A stretch of DNA of 64,000 bases from Cordylochernes scorpioides (GCA_030710605.1 CP092874.1:45596665-45660664); one strand, 5' to 3'; counted from the stretch's first letter, positions 9,694 to 19,924 are shown. Program-made: numbers and translations. The notes: generated from the letters alone by a model not told the origin.

Positions 9694-10990
9694 TTGGTAC
9701 CAGAAGAACCCTCTCGATCCGCTGAACAAGTGCCTGAAAGGCCCAGCACTGGATCTCAACCAGGCGAGGAGTTATCGCCGAAAAAAGGAATCATAGAGAA
9801 TTCTTCTCTAGAATTTTCTATGGAATATCGAACACATGCAAGCCCGCCGGCGCGCGAGGCGCATGGAACGCTGGCTGCCGCGCGGGGTGACGTCACGGCG
9901 CCGCCGACTGCTGCTTCTTCCAGCGAGAATTTAGCCGACCCGGCCTCGCTCAACTGGGCCGACAGCGAGATGGCGGAGGTCGACGCCAACGACGACTACA
10001 CCGTTGTGAAGAGCAAGAAAAGGCGCCTCTCTTCAACACCTGAGCAGGCCGCAAAGCAGGCAAGCAGGCCTGCTGAGAAACGCGGCCCCCAGCAGCAGAA
10101 GCGGACAACAGGGCCGAGGTCAATGCCGCCCAGGAAATCAAGGCGACGCGCGCCAACATCGCCGACGCCAGGGCGAGGCAGGCCAATACCAACCATGAGA
10201 ACTACGTCTTCGTGGAGCTGTGCCCAGACATCCCGGACTACTCCTACCACCGGGCAATCGGCGACCTGGTCGGAGGGCCCAAAAACATCGCCCACTTTGG
10301 CAGGATGAACGGCCACTACATCGTGGGCCTCGCGAGCAAGAACCTTGCGAGCCGTTTGGTGGAGGAGGGCCTGAACATCGAGGGAACACTCCTCAAGGTC
10401 TTCCCCTTCCGCAAGAGGGCCGAAAGGATCATCGTGGCCAATCTCCCCGGCTTTGTAGAGGACGCCACCATCGTGCAGGCTCTGCGTGAATACGGAGACA
10501 TCACCTCCATCGCCCCCATCATGATCAAAATGGGGGAGTTCGCCTTCAGCGACGGCCGCCGGGAGGCGTTCATCCTGCTCCGCGAGGGCGTAAGGCTGGA
10601 GACGCTGCCCACCCGTCTGACCATCCACTCCAAGGGAGACACCCTGTCGGCCTTCCTCTCCTTTGGAATCAAGTGTTCCAAATGCGGTAAACAGGGCCAC
10701 CGCAGAGCCAACTGTCCAGCGCTCGTCAGGCAAGGGAACGGCAGCCCCAGGCAAGCAGCGTCTCCCACCGACGCAAGGCCCCCCCTCCCTCCTCCTCAGC
10801 GACCAAGGAAGCCGGCACCTGCGCCCGCAACCCTGTCCAACCGGCGAAGACTTCGGCCGAGGCTCAGGCGATCCCCTCGGCACACCAGCCTGCCGAACAA
10901 ATTGATCTCACCCACCCCGCCCCTGCTGCCCACCCTGCTCCCCTGGCTGCCCTGCGGCCCCCCGAGCCTCGCATCCCTCCGCTCGACCAG
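9694..10990 (+). pseudogene. Tx1-like ORF1 of E1 (frameshifted)
   Basis: ORF1 proteins of this clade coat the element RNA and act as chaperones. The frame opened by a TTG at 9694 reads about 130 codons, including DDYTVVKSKKRR, to a frameshift at about 10,095. It resumes in frame 3 with ATRANIADARARQANT, VFVELCPDIPDYSYHRAIGD, an RRM-like region (RIIVANLPGFVEDATIVQAL, GRREAFILLREG) and the CCHC knuckle CSKCGKQGHRRANC (about 10,674-10,715). A second frameshift in or near the C run at 10,780 moves the Pro-rich tail into the frame of ORF2. The ATG that starts intact copy E3 is mutated here (ATC in its place), and the first in-frame ATG is at 9820. Confidence 0.82.
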
Positions 10991-13900
10991 GAGATGTCGG
11001 TGGAGAAGCTGTCCTCACCTCCCGCCACGCCTGCCCGGGGAAAGGCCGCACTCGAACAGCTGCTGGAGCACCTCGGGAAGTCCCCCAACCCCTCCATCGA
11101 CTGGGACAAGCTGCCCGACCTGAACTGCGAGGAGGCTCAGAAGCTCCTCACCTCTGAGACCACCATGAAGAGGCGAGCGCCCACGCTAACAGAGGAACAG
11201 TTCACCGCCCTCGAAAAATTGCACGAAACCATCAAGGCCTTGTGCCCAGACTCCAACTCCACCATCCGCAAAACCCTCCAGAAGACCAGGAAGGTGCTGC
11301 GTGAAGGACGGCCCCCAATTAGTTACCGCGTCGCCACCATCAACGCGCGAGGGCTCGCCACTCGGAGGAGGAGCCTTGCCCTTTGTCATCTCCTCAGGCA
11401 ACATCACGTGGACATCGCGTTTGTCCAGGAGACAAACGCATTTCATCCGGGCAGCGGCCAAGACCTCTGCCTCGGCTACAGTGCTGTTGTGTTGGCCCAT
11501 CCCGTAGCCATCTCGGGATCCGGACTCGCCTGCGTCTTCGGACCAGGCGTAGCCGTGCTACAACAGCGTATCCTGTGGCCGGGCCACATCGCCTTGGCAA
11601 CAATAGATGTCCACGGCGAGGAAATGACGGCCATCGCCGTTCATCTGGCGCATGAACCCCGGGAGAGAAACCGACAACTGGAGCTCCTGGCGGCGACAGC
11701 GGCACAGGAAGAGGAGGGGGCCTGTTGGATCATCGGCGACTTTAACATCAGGGATCGGGGCCCCTCATCATCATCATCATCGGATGCCCTCGCCGCTCTT
11801 CTGGACCTGGCCGCGCTGGTCGACGTGGCCACCCAGTTCGACGCCGCCCACCTGCCCACCAGAGTCTCCATGCACGGCGACCAAGTCGAATCCAACCGCC
11901 TGGACCGGATCCTCGTCCCTGCTGGAGTCCTGGATCGCGTGTCCATCTACGCGACCAGCCACTACCACCTCTCGGACCACCGCCTCGTGCTGCTCCAGGT
12001 GGGCCCGCCCACCACCGCCGTCTCCTCCCCCACCCAGCCTCGCTTGGCCGCGATGCTCCGCTCGGGCCTTGCTCTCGAACATCTGGCTGGTTACATCCGG
12101 GAGTTGGAGGAAGACACAGCGCACGATGACGACGACGGGACCTTCTGGGATAGGTGGACCTCCATCAAGGCGGGGCTGCTGGCGGAGGCCAGATCCCTGC
12201 ACGACCCACGCCACGCTGCCAACGACAGCTACGTCTACAGGGCGAGACGTTACATCGCGGCGCAGCTCGAGGCCTCCTCCATCCGGGCCGACTACCCATC
12301 GCTGCCGGACCTAGCACGCGCCATCCGCCTCCGACGCCCGGTCAGCGTCATCAGGGACGAGCAGGATAACATCATCGAGGGCCCCGAGCTTCGGCGGAAG
12401 GCATTCGCGACCTTCCAGCCCCGCTTCGCCCGTCCCACCAGCGATCCAGCTGCGGGAGCTGCCTTCATCGCTAGCAGCGCGCCCACCACCACCCGCGAGC
12501 TGAGTGAGGAGGACCCGCTTCACCGGCCGGACATCAGCCCCAGCGAGATCGCCAACGCTATCGAGCACCTCCCTCGCGGAAAGGCCCCCGGCTGGGATGG
12601 CTTGCCGTGCGAGCTCCTCGTCGCCTTCAGCGAGGACTTCTTCGCGGAAGCTCTGGCCCGGGTGTTCGCAGCATCACGGCTCCGAGGTGCCCTGCCTCCG
12701 TCGACGCGGCGCAGCTCCATCTGCCTCGTGCCCAAGGCCCGCGGAGGGTCGCGGCCTTGATGGCTACAGGCCCGTCGCGCTGCCCTCGGCCGACTACAGG
12801 ATCCTGGCCGCCATCCTTCACAGGCGCCTCAAGCCCCACCTGCGGACCCTTGTGCCGGAATGCCAGACCTACGCCGTCCCCGGGAGGTCCCCGTCATGGA
12901 ACATCGCCATGGTGACGGACGCCATCGAGGAGGCCACCGCCCTGGGCTCGCCGCTGGCCGTCATGGGCGTCGACCTAGAGTCCGCCTTTGACTCATTGGA
13001 CCGCGGCTTCCTGGAGTCCCTGCTAACATCCCTCCGCCTCCCGCCGGCCTTCATGGCCTGGATTAACATCCTCTACGCCGGGGCGGACGCCACCATCCGG
13101 GTCGGAGGCTTTCATACAACAGCCTTCCCCCTTCTCAACGGCCTCAGGCAGGGTTGCGCTGTAAGCGCCGCACTCTTCAGCATCGCCACGGGGCCGCTGC
13201 TACGTCGCCTGGAGTTGACCCTCGGCGTGGGCAATGTCATCGCCTACGCCGACGACATCGTCCTCCTATTCCATCGCGACGGAGACTTCGAGCGGGTGGC
13301 GACCGTTTTCGAAGATTACAGGCAGGCCTCCGGAATCGGCGTGAACCTCGGGAAGAGCGCTGGCCTCTGGTGCGGCGCCTGGCGCAACCGCGGCGACTCC
13401 CCTCTCGGCGCCTCCTGGTCGACCACCTCCATCAGGGTCCTCGGGCTCGACATCGCCCCCAGGAGCACCGTCATCCACCGGGAGCAGCATCTCCTGGCCC
13501 TCCTGGAGACTGCATGCCGCAAATGGACGCCCTTCACCCGCGGCCTCTCCCTCGTCGGGCGAGCAAGAGCGGCGAACACGCTGGTGGGGTCTGTCATCCA
13601 GCACCACCTGCATGGATACCTTCCATCACCCCCGACCATCGCCAAGCTGCAGGCCCGACTGGCGAGATTCGTCTGGGGACAGGACCACACGGCGTGGCTT
13701 CCCGCCGATGTCATGGCGAGGCCAGTTGCCATCGGAGGCCTCGGCCTCCTCGACCTCGCGACCCAGCTCCAGCTCGCCTGCCTCAAGGGGGTGCAGGTCG
13801 CGCTCCGCGGGGGCAGAAATGCCTTCAGCTGGCTGGTCGGCGGCAACAGCGGGGAAGCCTGGATCCACCCTCCACCGGACGGTACCCGTCTCCAGCCCCG

Positions 13901-14786
13901 CCGTCTCCGGTTGCTGAAGCTATGGGAGGAGGCCTCCAACATCCTGGGCCTCAACCACCGGGCGGTCCCCACGGCTCAGCTGCTGGACCTCCCCATCATC
14001 GGCGGCTGCCGGTTCCTCCGCCCTCCCGACCTCCTGGCCCCTGCCCGCTGGCGCGGAGCCCGAGTCCGGGATCTCATCGTGGAGGAAAATCTCATCGCCC
14101 GCCCAACGCGCTCGGCCCTGGCTGACGCCGCGACCCTGGGCGCCTTCTGCCGGAGGCTGACCTCCGAGAACGCCGTGGGCTTCGGGGCGGAGTCTACGCC
14201 CTCATCTAGCTCCTTAGCTGCGGCCGTGGTGCTGCGGGGGACGGCTACGCCGTTCCTCAACGGCCTCACGACCCGCTCAGCCCGACGGGCCCTGGATCGC
14301 CCGCGCCTCGCCGCCACGCCCATCTCCAGATTCCTGGCGAGATGGACGCCCACCATCAATCCACCATCCAGGATCGACTGGGCCTCATTGCGGCGTTGCG
14401 CCTACTCGGGCCACGAGGCTGACGCGGCCCTCAAGTTGGCCCTCCACGCCCTCCCCCATCCGGGCCATCCTGCCTCGGTCGGCCCCTCCTGTCCTGCCTG
14501 CGGGTCCATCGACCGCTCCCTCAGCCACCGTTACTGGTGCTGTCCCTCCATCAGGCCTCTAATTAGAGAGGCCTTCAACATCATAGGGCGGCCCCCTGAC
14601 CTGCAGGCTTGGATCTTCGGCGGGTCCGGCCTTGAGGACGACGCCCTTTCCATCCTGGCCTCGGCAAAGTTGCGAATCTATCGCTGCTTTGTCCAGGTTG
14701 GGCTCGGAGAAGCGGTGGAGGACCCGCTCATCGCCTGGTCCAGGACCCTCCAGCGCCGCGGACTCCTACCTTTGTCCCTCTTGTAA
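10790..14786 (+). pseudogene. Tx1-like ORF2: AP endonuclease and reverse transcriptase (one frameshift)
   Basis: This encodes the endonuclease and polymerase that carry out target-primed reverse transcription. In frame 2 the ORF1-type C-terminal segment (from MSVEKLSS at 10,994) runs without a stop into endonuclease at about 11,325. Endonuclease blocks are ATINARG, FVQETN, WIIGDFNI, NRLDRILVP and LSDHRLVLL. A single-base shift at about 12,758 moves the frame inside the RT, just before DGYRPVALPSADYRILAA. The rest reads to 14,786: MGVDLESAFDSLDRGF, LRQGCAVSAALFS, VIAYADDIVLLF (catalytic YADD near 13,245-13,257) and a C-terminal CPACGSIDRSLSHRYWCC motif. Apart from that shift the 3.8-kb frame is open, so the copy is not very old. 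The clade assignment is mine, from recalled RT and ORF1 patterns. Confidence 0.85.
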
Positions 14787-14895
14787 ATTTGTTTCATTTA
14801 TGTATATATTTAATAATTTTCTTCTCTTCCTCTCTCTCTCATGTGAGATGTAATATTGTCTAAGATGACAATAAATATTGTTTAATTGTCATTGT

Positions 14896-14922
14896 CACAC
14901 ACACACACACACACACACACAC
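14896..14922. repeat. (AC)n tract between LINE copies E1 and E2
   Basis: Thirteen AC units join the 3' ATTGTC tail of E1 directly to the conserved 5' end of E2. This is the junction expected if the element targets AC microsatellite. Confidence 0.95.
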
Positions 14923-16945
14923 GCCGACCGTGCGGCCACGCTAGTTTTAGCTCCGCCGTTTTCGCCTCCGGCGAGCGGAAGAACATCGCGAAAAAATTTA
15001 AAATTCATACTGGCTGAAAGCCCTCAATCCGCTGTACAAGTGCCTGAAAGGCCCAGCGTTCAATCTCAACCAGGTGACAAGATATCACCGAAAGAACGAA
15101 TTGAAAAGAATTCTTCCAAAGAATTTTCCATGGAATTCCAAAGGAACGCGGATCCGCCGGCGCGCGAGACGCATGCAAGCCCGGCCGCCGCGCGTGACGA
15201 CGTCACGGCGCCGCTGATTGCTGCTTCTTGCAGCGCTTCAACAGCCAACCCGGCCCCGCTCATTTGGGGAGATAGCGAATTGGCGGAAATGGACGACAAC
15301 GACGCTTTCACCGTCGTAAGAACCAAGAAAAGGCGCCGCGACTCGCCGGTTCTGCCTGCCATGGCCGCGCAGTCCAACAGCGCTGGAGCTTCTCGCCGAC
15401 AGCGATCGTCGACGGGATGGATACCTCCGGTCCAGGAGATCAGGACCACGACGGCACATGTCATGGAGGCCAGGGCTCGCCAGGCATCCTGCACCGAGGA
15501 GCAGTGCCTATATCTCGAGTACTGCCCGGATTACCAGTCCTACCAATATCTTAGGGCTATCGAGAGAGTGGTCGGAGGACACAAAAACATCTTCCAGTTC
15601 TCAAAGATCAGCGGCCACTACTTGTTGGGACTCGCCAGCAAATCTCTGGCGGAACACCTAGTCCGGGAAGGCCTCGAGATCGAGGGAACCCTCATCAGGA
15701 CCTTCCCCTTCAGGAAGAGCTCAACCAGAATAACGGTTGGAAACCTGCCCTTCTTTGTGGCGGACGCCGCCATCATTGACGCCCTCTCCCGCTATGGGCG
15801 CATAACCTCCATCGCCCCCAAGCTGCTGAAGGCTGGAGAGTTTACATACACCGACGGCCGACGGGAGGCCTTCATCCTCCTCCACGACGGCATCACCATC
15901 GACAAACTGCCCACCCGATTTGAGATCAGGATCAAGGGTGAGGCCTGGCCAGCCTTCCTGTCTCATGGAATAAAATGCTCGAAGTGTCACGGCCAAGGGC
16001 ACAGAAGAGCTAATGCCCCCAACTCCATGGGCGCTCTGCCACCGCCAGACGGGCTTCACCGCCCCCTTCCACCGACCTCCCACCATCGACCGCGCCTCCC
16101 AGCCCATCTAATAAGGCTTCCCGCGCCCCATCTGATTCCTGCGCTGCATCTCTACCATCTGCGGCGCCATGGCCATCCACACCAGCGCCGCCGGCCTCAC
16201 CCATGCAGGCGGTGACTCCAGCTCCTCCACCAATGACCCCTTCACCTGAAGATCCCATGGGCCCTCGCTCGGCGGCGTCGCGTCCTGAGTCGACGCCTCC
16301 CGCCCGGCCGGACTTCATTGCCCCGTGTGGCCCTCTGCCTGCACAGGGGACCCTCGGACCTGCGACCCACACACCGGATGTCGACATGACCACCACTGAG
16401 GAGCCCTCTGCTCCCTCACCAGCCGCAGTTTCAACACCCCCACTGCCTGCGCCTCAGCCTGCTGGGCCGACACCATCTGCTCCCCACAAAGAGGATCCGA
16501 CACCGGCTATGACACCTCCATCCCCACCACCTACCCCGATGGAGGAAGACCTGCCGCCGAACTCGGGTGATTGCATCCATAGAATTTTAACAGAGATCAT
16601 CAGTTCCAAAATCGACGTTGGACCCTTGGTCGATGATGAAATCTCCTGGACCGACGCAATTGATGCCATCCTACATTCCCATTCTAGGGCGCCTTTCCTT
16701 GCGAGACTCTCGCCTATTTTGAAGAAAAACTACGCTGTCTTTCTCGAGGCGGCCATCGAGAGCGCTCGGGATTCCCATCCCAGGATCCTCAGCGGGTTGT
16801 CCGAGCTCTGGAGGGCCTTGGCTCCCAAGACTAGACGTCACCGCGGCAAGCGCTAACCTAATGTATATACCCCTCTCTTCTCTCTTTCTCTTTGAGATGT
16901 AACATTGTCTAGAAGACAATAAATAATTTTCAATTGTCAATTGTC
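14923..16945 (+). mobile_element. Tx1-like half-LINE E2 (ORF1 only)
   Basis: It has the same 5' blocks (GTGCGGCCACG, TTCGCCTCCGGCGAG) and the same 3' end (GAGATGTAACATTGTCTAG, AATAAATAATT, ATTGTC) as E1, but it is only 2.0 kb and has no ORF2. It is bounded by AC tracts on both sides. Both ends are present, so it is an internally deleted or replaced form and not a 5'-truncated copy. Confidence 0.85.
15130..16856 (+). pseudogene. ORF1 of half-LINE E2 (one frameshift)
   Basis: Frame 1 is open from the AC tract to about 16,013 with the family landmarks DAFTVVRTKKRRRD, ARARQASCTEEQCLYLEYCP, RITVGNLPFFVADAAIIDAL and DGRREAFILLHDG. The sequence corresponding to the E3 start codon has no ATG, so I give the first in-frame ATG (15,130); translation could start elsewhere. 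A one-base deletion at about 16,013 removes the last Cys of the CCHC knuckle (CSKCHGQGHRRAN, then out of frame). Frame 3 then continues through a Pro-rich linker and the extra C-terminal domain (about 16,560-16,840: PFLARLSPILKKNYAVFLEA, RILSGLSELWRAL) to the stop at 16,856. Confidence 0.82.
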
Positions 16946-16961
16946 ACACACACACACACAC

Positions 16962-19169
16962 TCGGCCGTGCGGCCACGCGTCGCGCGAGCTCCGTGTTTT
17001 TTCGCCTCTGGCGAGCGGAATAACGTCGCGGATGGCGACAAGTTTGGTACGGGCTGAGAGCCCTTCAAAAGCCGAAGAGAGGCCTGCAAGGCACGGCATG
17101 CAAGCGCAGCCATGTGCTGAACTAACAGCGAAACAAGATCTTCAGAAGAATTTTTCAATTTCTTCTAGCGAAGATCAAAGGTATGCAAATCCGCCGACAG
17201 GCGTTGGAAATGCAAATCTGGCCGCCGCGCGCGGTGACGTCACGACCGGCTCGGCAGCAGCCACGTCATCCAATGGCGCTGCCCGTGTCCTGGAAAACTG
17301 GGCGGACTACACTGAGGACCAACGCCCTGGAGAGGACGACGACTTCACCGTCGACAGGAATAAGAGAAGGCGCCGCGACTCGCCGGGTTCACCCACAGCG
17401 GCGAAACATCACTCTAACTCCAGGGGCGCAGGAGCCAATTCCCGGCCACGATCGTCCACGGGATGGGTGCCGCGGGCGGAAGAGATCAAGACCACTCGAG
17501 CGCATATTGCGGAGGCCAGGGCGCGGCAGGCGTCCTCCGCCGAAGACAACTGCGTCTACGTGGAGTACAGCCCCGAACTTGAGCCCTACCACTACATAAG
17601 GGCCGTCGACAGGATGATCGGTGGCACCAACAATGTCTTCCAGGTCTCCAAAATCAACGGGCACTACCTGATGGGACTGAACAACAGAGGCCTGGCCGAG
17701 CGCCTCATCAGCGAGGGCCTCGAGGTTGAAGGCACTCTATTCAGGGCCTTCCCATTCCGCAAGAGAGCGATGAAAATCACCGTGGGCAACCTCCCCTTCT
17801 TCGTGGAGGATTTTACCATCATCAGCGCCCTAACACCCTACGGGCGCGTAACTTCAATCGCGCCCAAACTAATGAAAGCCGGCCCTTACATCTATAACGA
17901 CGGCCGCCGAGACGCTTTCATCGTCCTCCACGAAGGAGTAACCACCGAGAGGCTCCCTACCCGCCTCGAGATAAAGATCAAAGGCGAGGTTTGGCCCGCA
18001 TACCTGTCCTATGGCATCAGGTGTTCCAGATGCCACGGGCAGGGGCACCGCAGGGCCAACTGCCCCCTGCTTGCAGGGCGATCCAACGCCCCTAGACCGG
18101 CCACCCCAACCTCTCCAACCGGCGTCCCCCCAGTGACTACGCCCAGGCCGCCTCAGCCGCCTTCTGCCCAGCCTCCACCACCGGCGTCCCCCAGTCCAGC
18201 CATGGAGGTCTCCGAAGTGCCCTCCACAAGCCGAGCTGCGCTCCATCCACCTGCAGCACCCCGGCAATCACCACCAGTGGCCCCGGCCATACCTACGGAG
18301 ATGGCGCCTCCTGCCCCTCCACCTGTTACCCCTGCTCCGTCCCTGCGGGCACCTGGGAGTCACGGGCCTGCAGTCCCTACACTGGACGTTGAGATGTCAA
18401 TCGAGGAGACATCGACATCCTCCACCTCCTCGTCGGGAACATCAACGAGAGAAGGCCTCGTGACTTTCCTGGAGAGGAACCCGGGCGTCTCCTTCGCCCA
18501 GACGGACGCCCTTGGCCTCGGGCGGGAGGAGGTCTTGGACCTCCTCTCCTCGAAGACCAAGGCTCGAAAGCGGGGACCCCTCCTGTCACCTTCGCAGGGC
18601 GACGCTCTCGCCGGCTTAATCCGTCAGCTCTTGGGCCTGAAGCCCGGAGGAAACTCCAACATATACAAAGTCCTCGGGCAGGTTAGGGCGGCGCTCAAGA
18701 CCTCGCCAGCCGCAGTGCCTCCAACACCCCCACTGCCCGCGCCTCAGCCTGCCGGGCCGATACCACCTGCTCCCGACGAGGAGGAGATGACGCCGATCAT
18801 GAGGGAGGAGTGTATGGTTATTGAAATCTTCAAGAAACTGAAGCACTTAACCTGCCTAAGGCCCTTATATCAATCAGGGATCCAACCGAATGACCTCAAG
18901 GATGCCATTCTCTTCATCGATGAAAGAGAGTCCCTCATGGCGAGACTGACACCTGCGATGAGGGGAGTCCTCGCTGAGTTCCTCAGCGCGGCCATAGAAC
19001 CGGCTCGGGGCAACCATCCCGATGTTAGCTCCGATTTGGCCAGTCTTAGGCGGCGATGCCTTGATTCCTGACAACTGTCAAATGTAAATATTTCTTTTTC
19101 ACCCTCCTGGTTGAGTTGTTAGATTGACTGACAGTCAATAAACTTATTTTAATTGTCAAAAAAATTGTC
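16962..19169 (+). mobile_element. Tx1-like half-LINE E3 (ORF1 only, intact ORF)
   Basis: A 2.2-kb copy between (CA)n tracts at 16,945-16,961 and 19,169-19,190. The 5' end is GGCCGTGCGGCCACGCG. The 3' end has a TTGACTGACAGTCAA hairpin, AATAAA and two ATTGTC units. It carries one uninterrupted ORF and no ORF2 sequence. Confidence 0.87.
17032..19071 (+). CDS. Intact 679-aa ORF1 protein of a half-LINE
   Basis: The ATG at 17,032 lies just after the conserved CTCTGGCGAGCGGAATAAC leader. Order: basic and Ser-rich N-terminus; DDFTVDRNKRRRRD near residues 105-118; conserved EIKTTRAHIAEARARQASSA near 150-170; RRM-like block with KITVGNLPFFVEDFTIISAL and GRRDAFIVLHEGV near 245-310; CCHC knuckle CSRCHGQGHRRANC near 330-345; long Pro-rich linkers; a segment EGLVTFLERNPGVSFAQTDA to about 560 shared with E1; then a final ~95-residue domain (ESLMARLTPAMRGVLAEFLS) found only in the ORF1-only copies. 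It probably binds element RNA and borrows endonuclease and RT from full-length relatives (inference). No frameshift or stop in 2 kb suggests recent activity or selection. Confidence 0.85.
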   Translation: MATSLVRAESPSKAEERPARHGMQAQPCAELTAKQDLQKNFSISSSEDQRYANPPTGVGNANLAAARGDVTTGSAAATSSNGAARVLENWADYTEDQRPGEDDDFTVDRNKRRRRDSPGSPTAAKHHSNSRGAGANSRPRSSTGWVPRAEEIKTTRAHIAEARARQASSAEDNCVYVEYSPELEPYHYIRAVDRMIGGTNNVFQVSKINGHYLMGLNNRGLAERLISEGLEVEGTLFRAFPFRKRAMKITVGNLPFFVEDFTIISALTPYGRVTSIAPKLMKAGPYIYNDGRRDAFIVLHEGVTTERLPTRLEIKIKGEVWPAYLSYGIRCSRCHGQGHRRANCPLLAGRSNAPRPATPTSPTGVPPVTTPRPPQPPSAQPPPPASPSPAMEVSEVPSTSRAALHPPAAPRQSPPVAPAIPTEMAPPAPPPVTPAPSLRAPGSHGPAVPTLDVEMSIEETSTSSTSSSGTSTREGLVTFLERNPGVSFAQTDALGLGREEVLDLLSSKTKARKRGPLLSPSQGDALAGLIRQLLGLKPGGNSNIYKVLGQVRAALKTSPAAVPPTPPLPAPQPAGPIPPAPDEEEMTPIMREECMVIEIFKKLKHLTCLRPLYQSGIQPNDLKDAILFIDERESLMARLTPAMRGVLAEFLSAAIEPARGNHPDVSSDLASLRRRCLDS

Positions 19170-19211
19170 ACACACACACACACACACACATCAACCAAAT
19201 TTTACTTAGTT

Positions 19212-19250
19212 TCCAACGTTTCAATGTCTCGCTGTCACTCTCCTCAGGGG
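19212..19250 (-). ncRNA. Hammerhead ribozyme-like motif, left arm
   Basis: Minus strand: CUGAGGA core (fits CUGANGA), a G, stem II AGUGAC against GACAUU (five of six pairs), then GAAA and the palindromic ACGU before UGG. A stem III of only two possible pairs is the minimal type I form known from Penelope-like elements, which is expected to act best as a dimer. Cleavage has not been tested. Confidence 0.5.
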
Positions 19251-19265
19251 AATTGTAACCTTTGC

Positions 19266-19303
19266 TCTGAGGAGAGTGACAGTGAGTTACTGAAACGTCG
19301 GTA
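19266..19303 (+). ncRNA. Hammerhead ribozyme-like motif, right arm
   Basis: Plus strand: CUGAGGA at 19,267-19,273, one G, stem II AGUGAC-AGUGA-GUUACU with all six positions pairing (one G-U), GAAA at 19,292-19,295, then CGUC ahead of GGU. All conserved core positions are present, so it is the best hammerhead candidate in the window. The extra G between core and stem II is shared with the left copy. Confidence 0.55.
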
Positions 19304-19562
19304 ACTAAATAAAAATTGGCCCCGATGTATTGATAGCTAACTTTCTAAGAAGTATCCAATGGATAAAAATGTAATGAATTTTCAAAAAAAAAGCAAGTAG
19401 ACAGGATTGAAACACATGCACAATGCTTAAAAGGGCATGTCTTGAGTAGAACAGTAAGTTAAAGTAGCTACAATAGAGGCTCCCTATGTGACTACCTTAA
19501 AACGTAGCTAAACCGGTCTCTACTAGAGATGGTCTCTTATTAATGATTATTCCATTAATTAA

Positions 19563-19797
19563 ACAATACCACAGGTTTCTGGAGAGATGAGTTTCTTTTC
19601 ATTTAATCAACGTAGTCCCAAGCTTTCGGGCATCTCTGCCTTTCTACAGGAGAACAAATAAACGAATAAAACGCCGCCTGATGCCGACGTTTTATTCGTT
19701 TATTTAGGTTCTTATTTAGAAGGGCAAATATCCCTAAAGTTTGAGACTACGTTAATGAAATGAAACTCATCTCCAGAAACCTGTGTGGTATTTCTTG
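19563..19797. repeat. Foldback repeat with a second pair of hammerhead-like motifs
   Basis: Arms of about 100 bases are near-perfect inverted repeats (ACCACAGGTTTCTGGAGAGA against its complement at 19,776-19,795) around a perfect 18-bp hairpin, AAATAAACGAATAAAACG with its complement, at 19,656-19,705. The left arm (minus, 19,618-19,651) reads CUGUAGA, stem GGCA-GAGA-UGCC, CGAAA and the palindrome AGCU. The right arm (plus, 19,714-19,746) keeps the stem GGG..CCC and AAAGUUU but has lost the core C and G12. Same divergent layout as the preceding element, more decayed. Confidence 0.55.
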
Positions 19798-19924
19798 ATT
19801 TATGTCCAGGAGATTTATATTAAGTGATCCCTCCATAGCAGGCAGAATCTCTGATTGAAGACCACATCCAGGAAAGACGGGTCTAACCATGTTTTTAGGT
19901 AGTCTCTCATGGGAGACACTATTT

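Larger units (their letters stand above)
9614..14896 (+). mobile_element. Tx1-like LINE, full-length copy E1
   Basis: A 5.3-kb GC-rich non-LTR retrotransposon. The 5' end has GTGCGGCCACG and TTTTCGCCTCTGG blocks shared with three other copies. ORF1 has a basic region, an RRM-like block and a CCHC knuckle. ORF2 has AP endonuclease, reverse transcriptase and a C-terminal Cys/His motif. The 3' UTR ends in a TTGTC-AAGATGACAA hairpin, AATAAA and an ATTGTC tail that passes into (AC)n. The RT blocks and ORF1 layout resemble the Tx1 clade. Single-base frameshifts near 10,100, 10,760-10,790 and 12,758 make this copy defective. Confidence 0.88.
19191..19345. repeat. Foldback repeat carrying a divergent pair of hammerhead-like motifs
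   Basis: The left arm (19,191-19,252) and right arm (about 19,262-19,342) are imperfect inverted repeats covering CAACCAAATTTTACTTAGTT and its partner AACTAAATAAAAATTGG. Each arm carries a hammerhead-like motif pointing outward. The element directly follows the (CA)n tract that ends the LINE array. Confidence 0.7.

Noticed and set aside
9996..10883. Long minus-strand frame (295 codons) and other large frames opposite the Tx1-like ORFs
   Set aside because: They are shadows of GC-rich LINE coding sequence; the plus-strand frames carry the recognisable domains.
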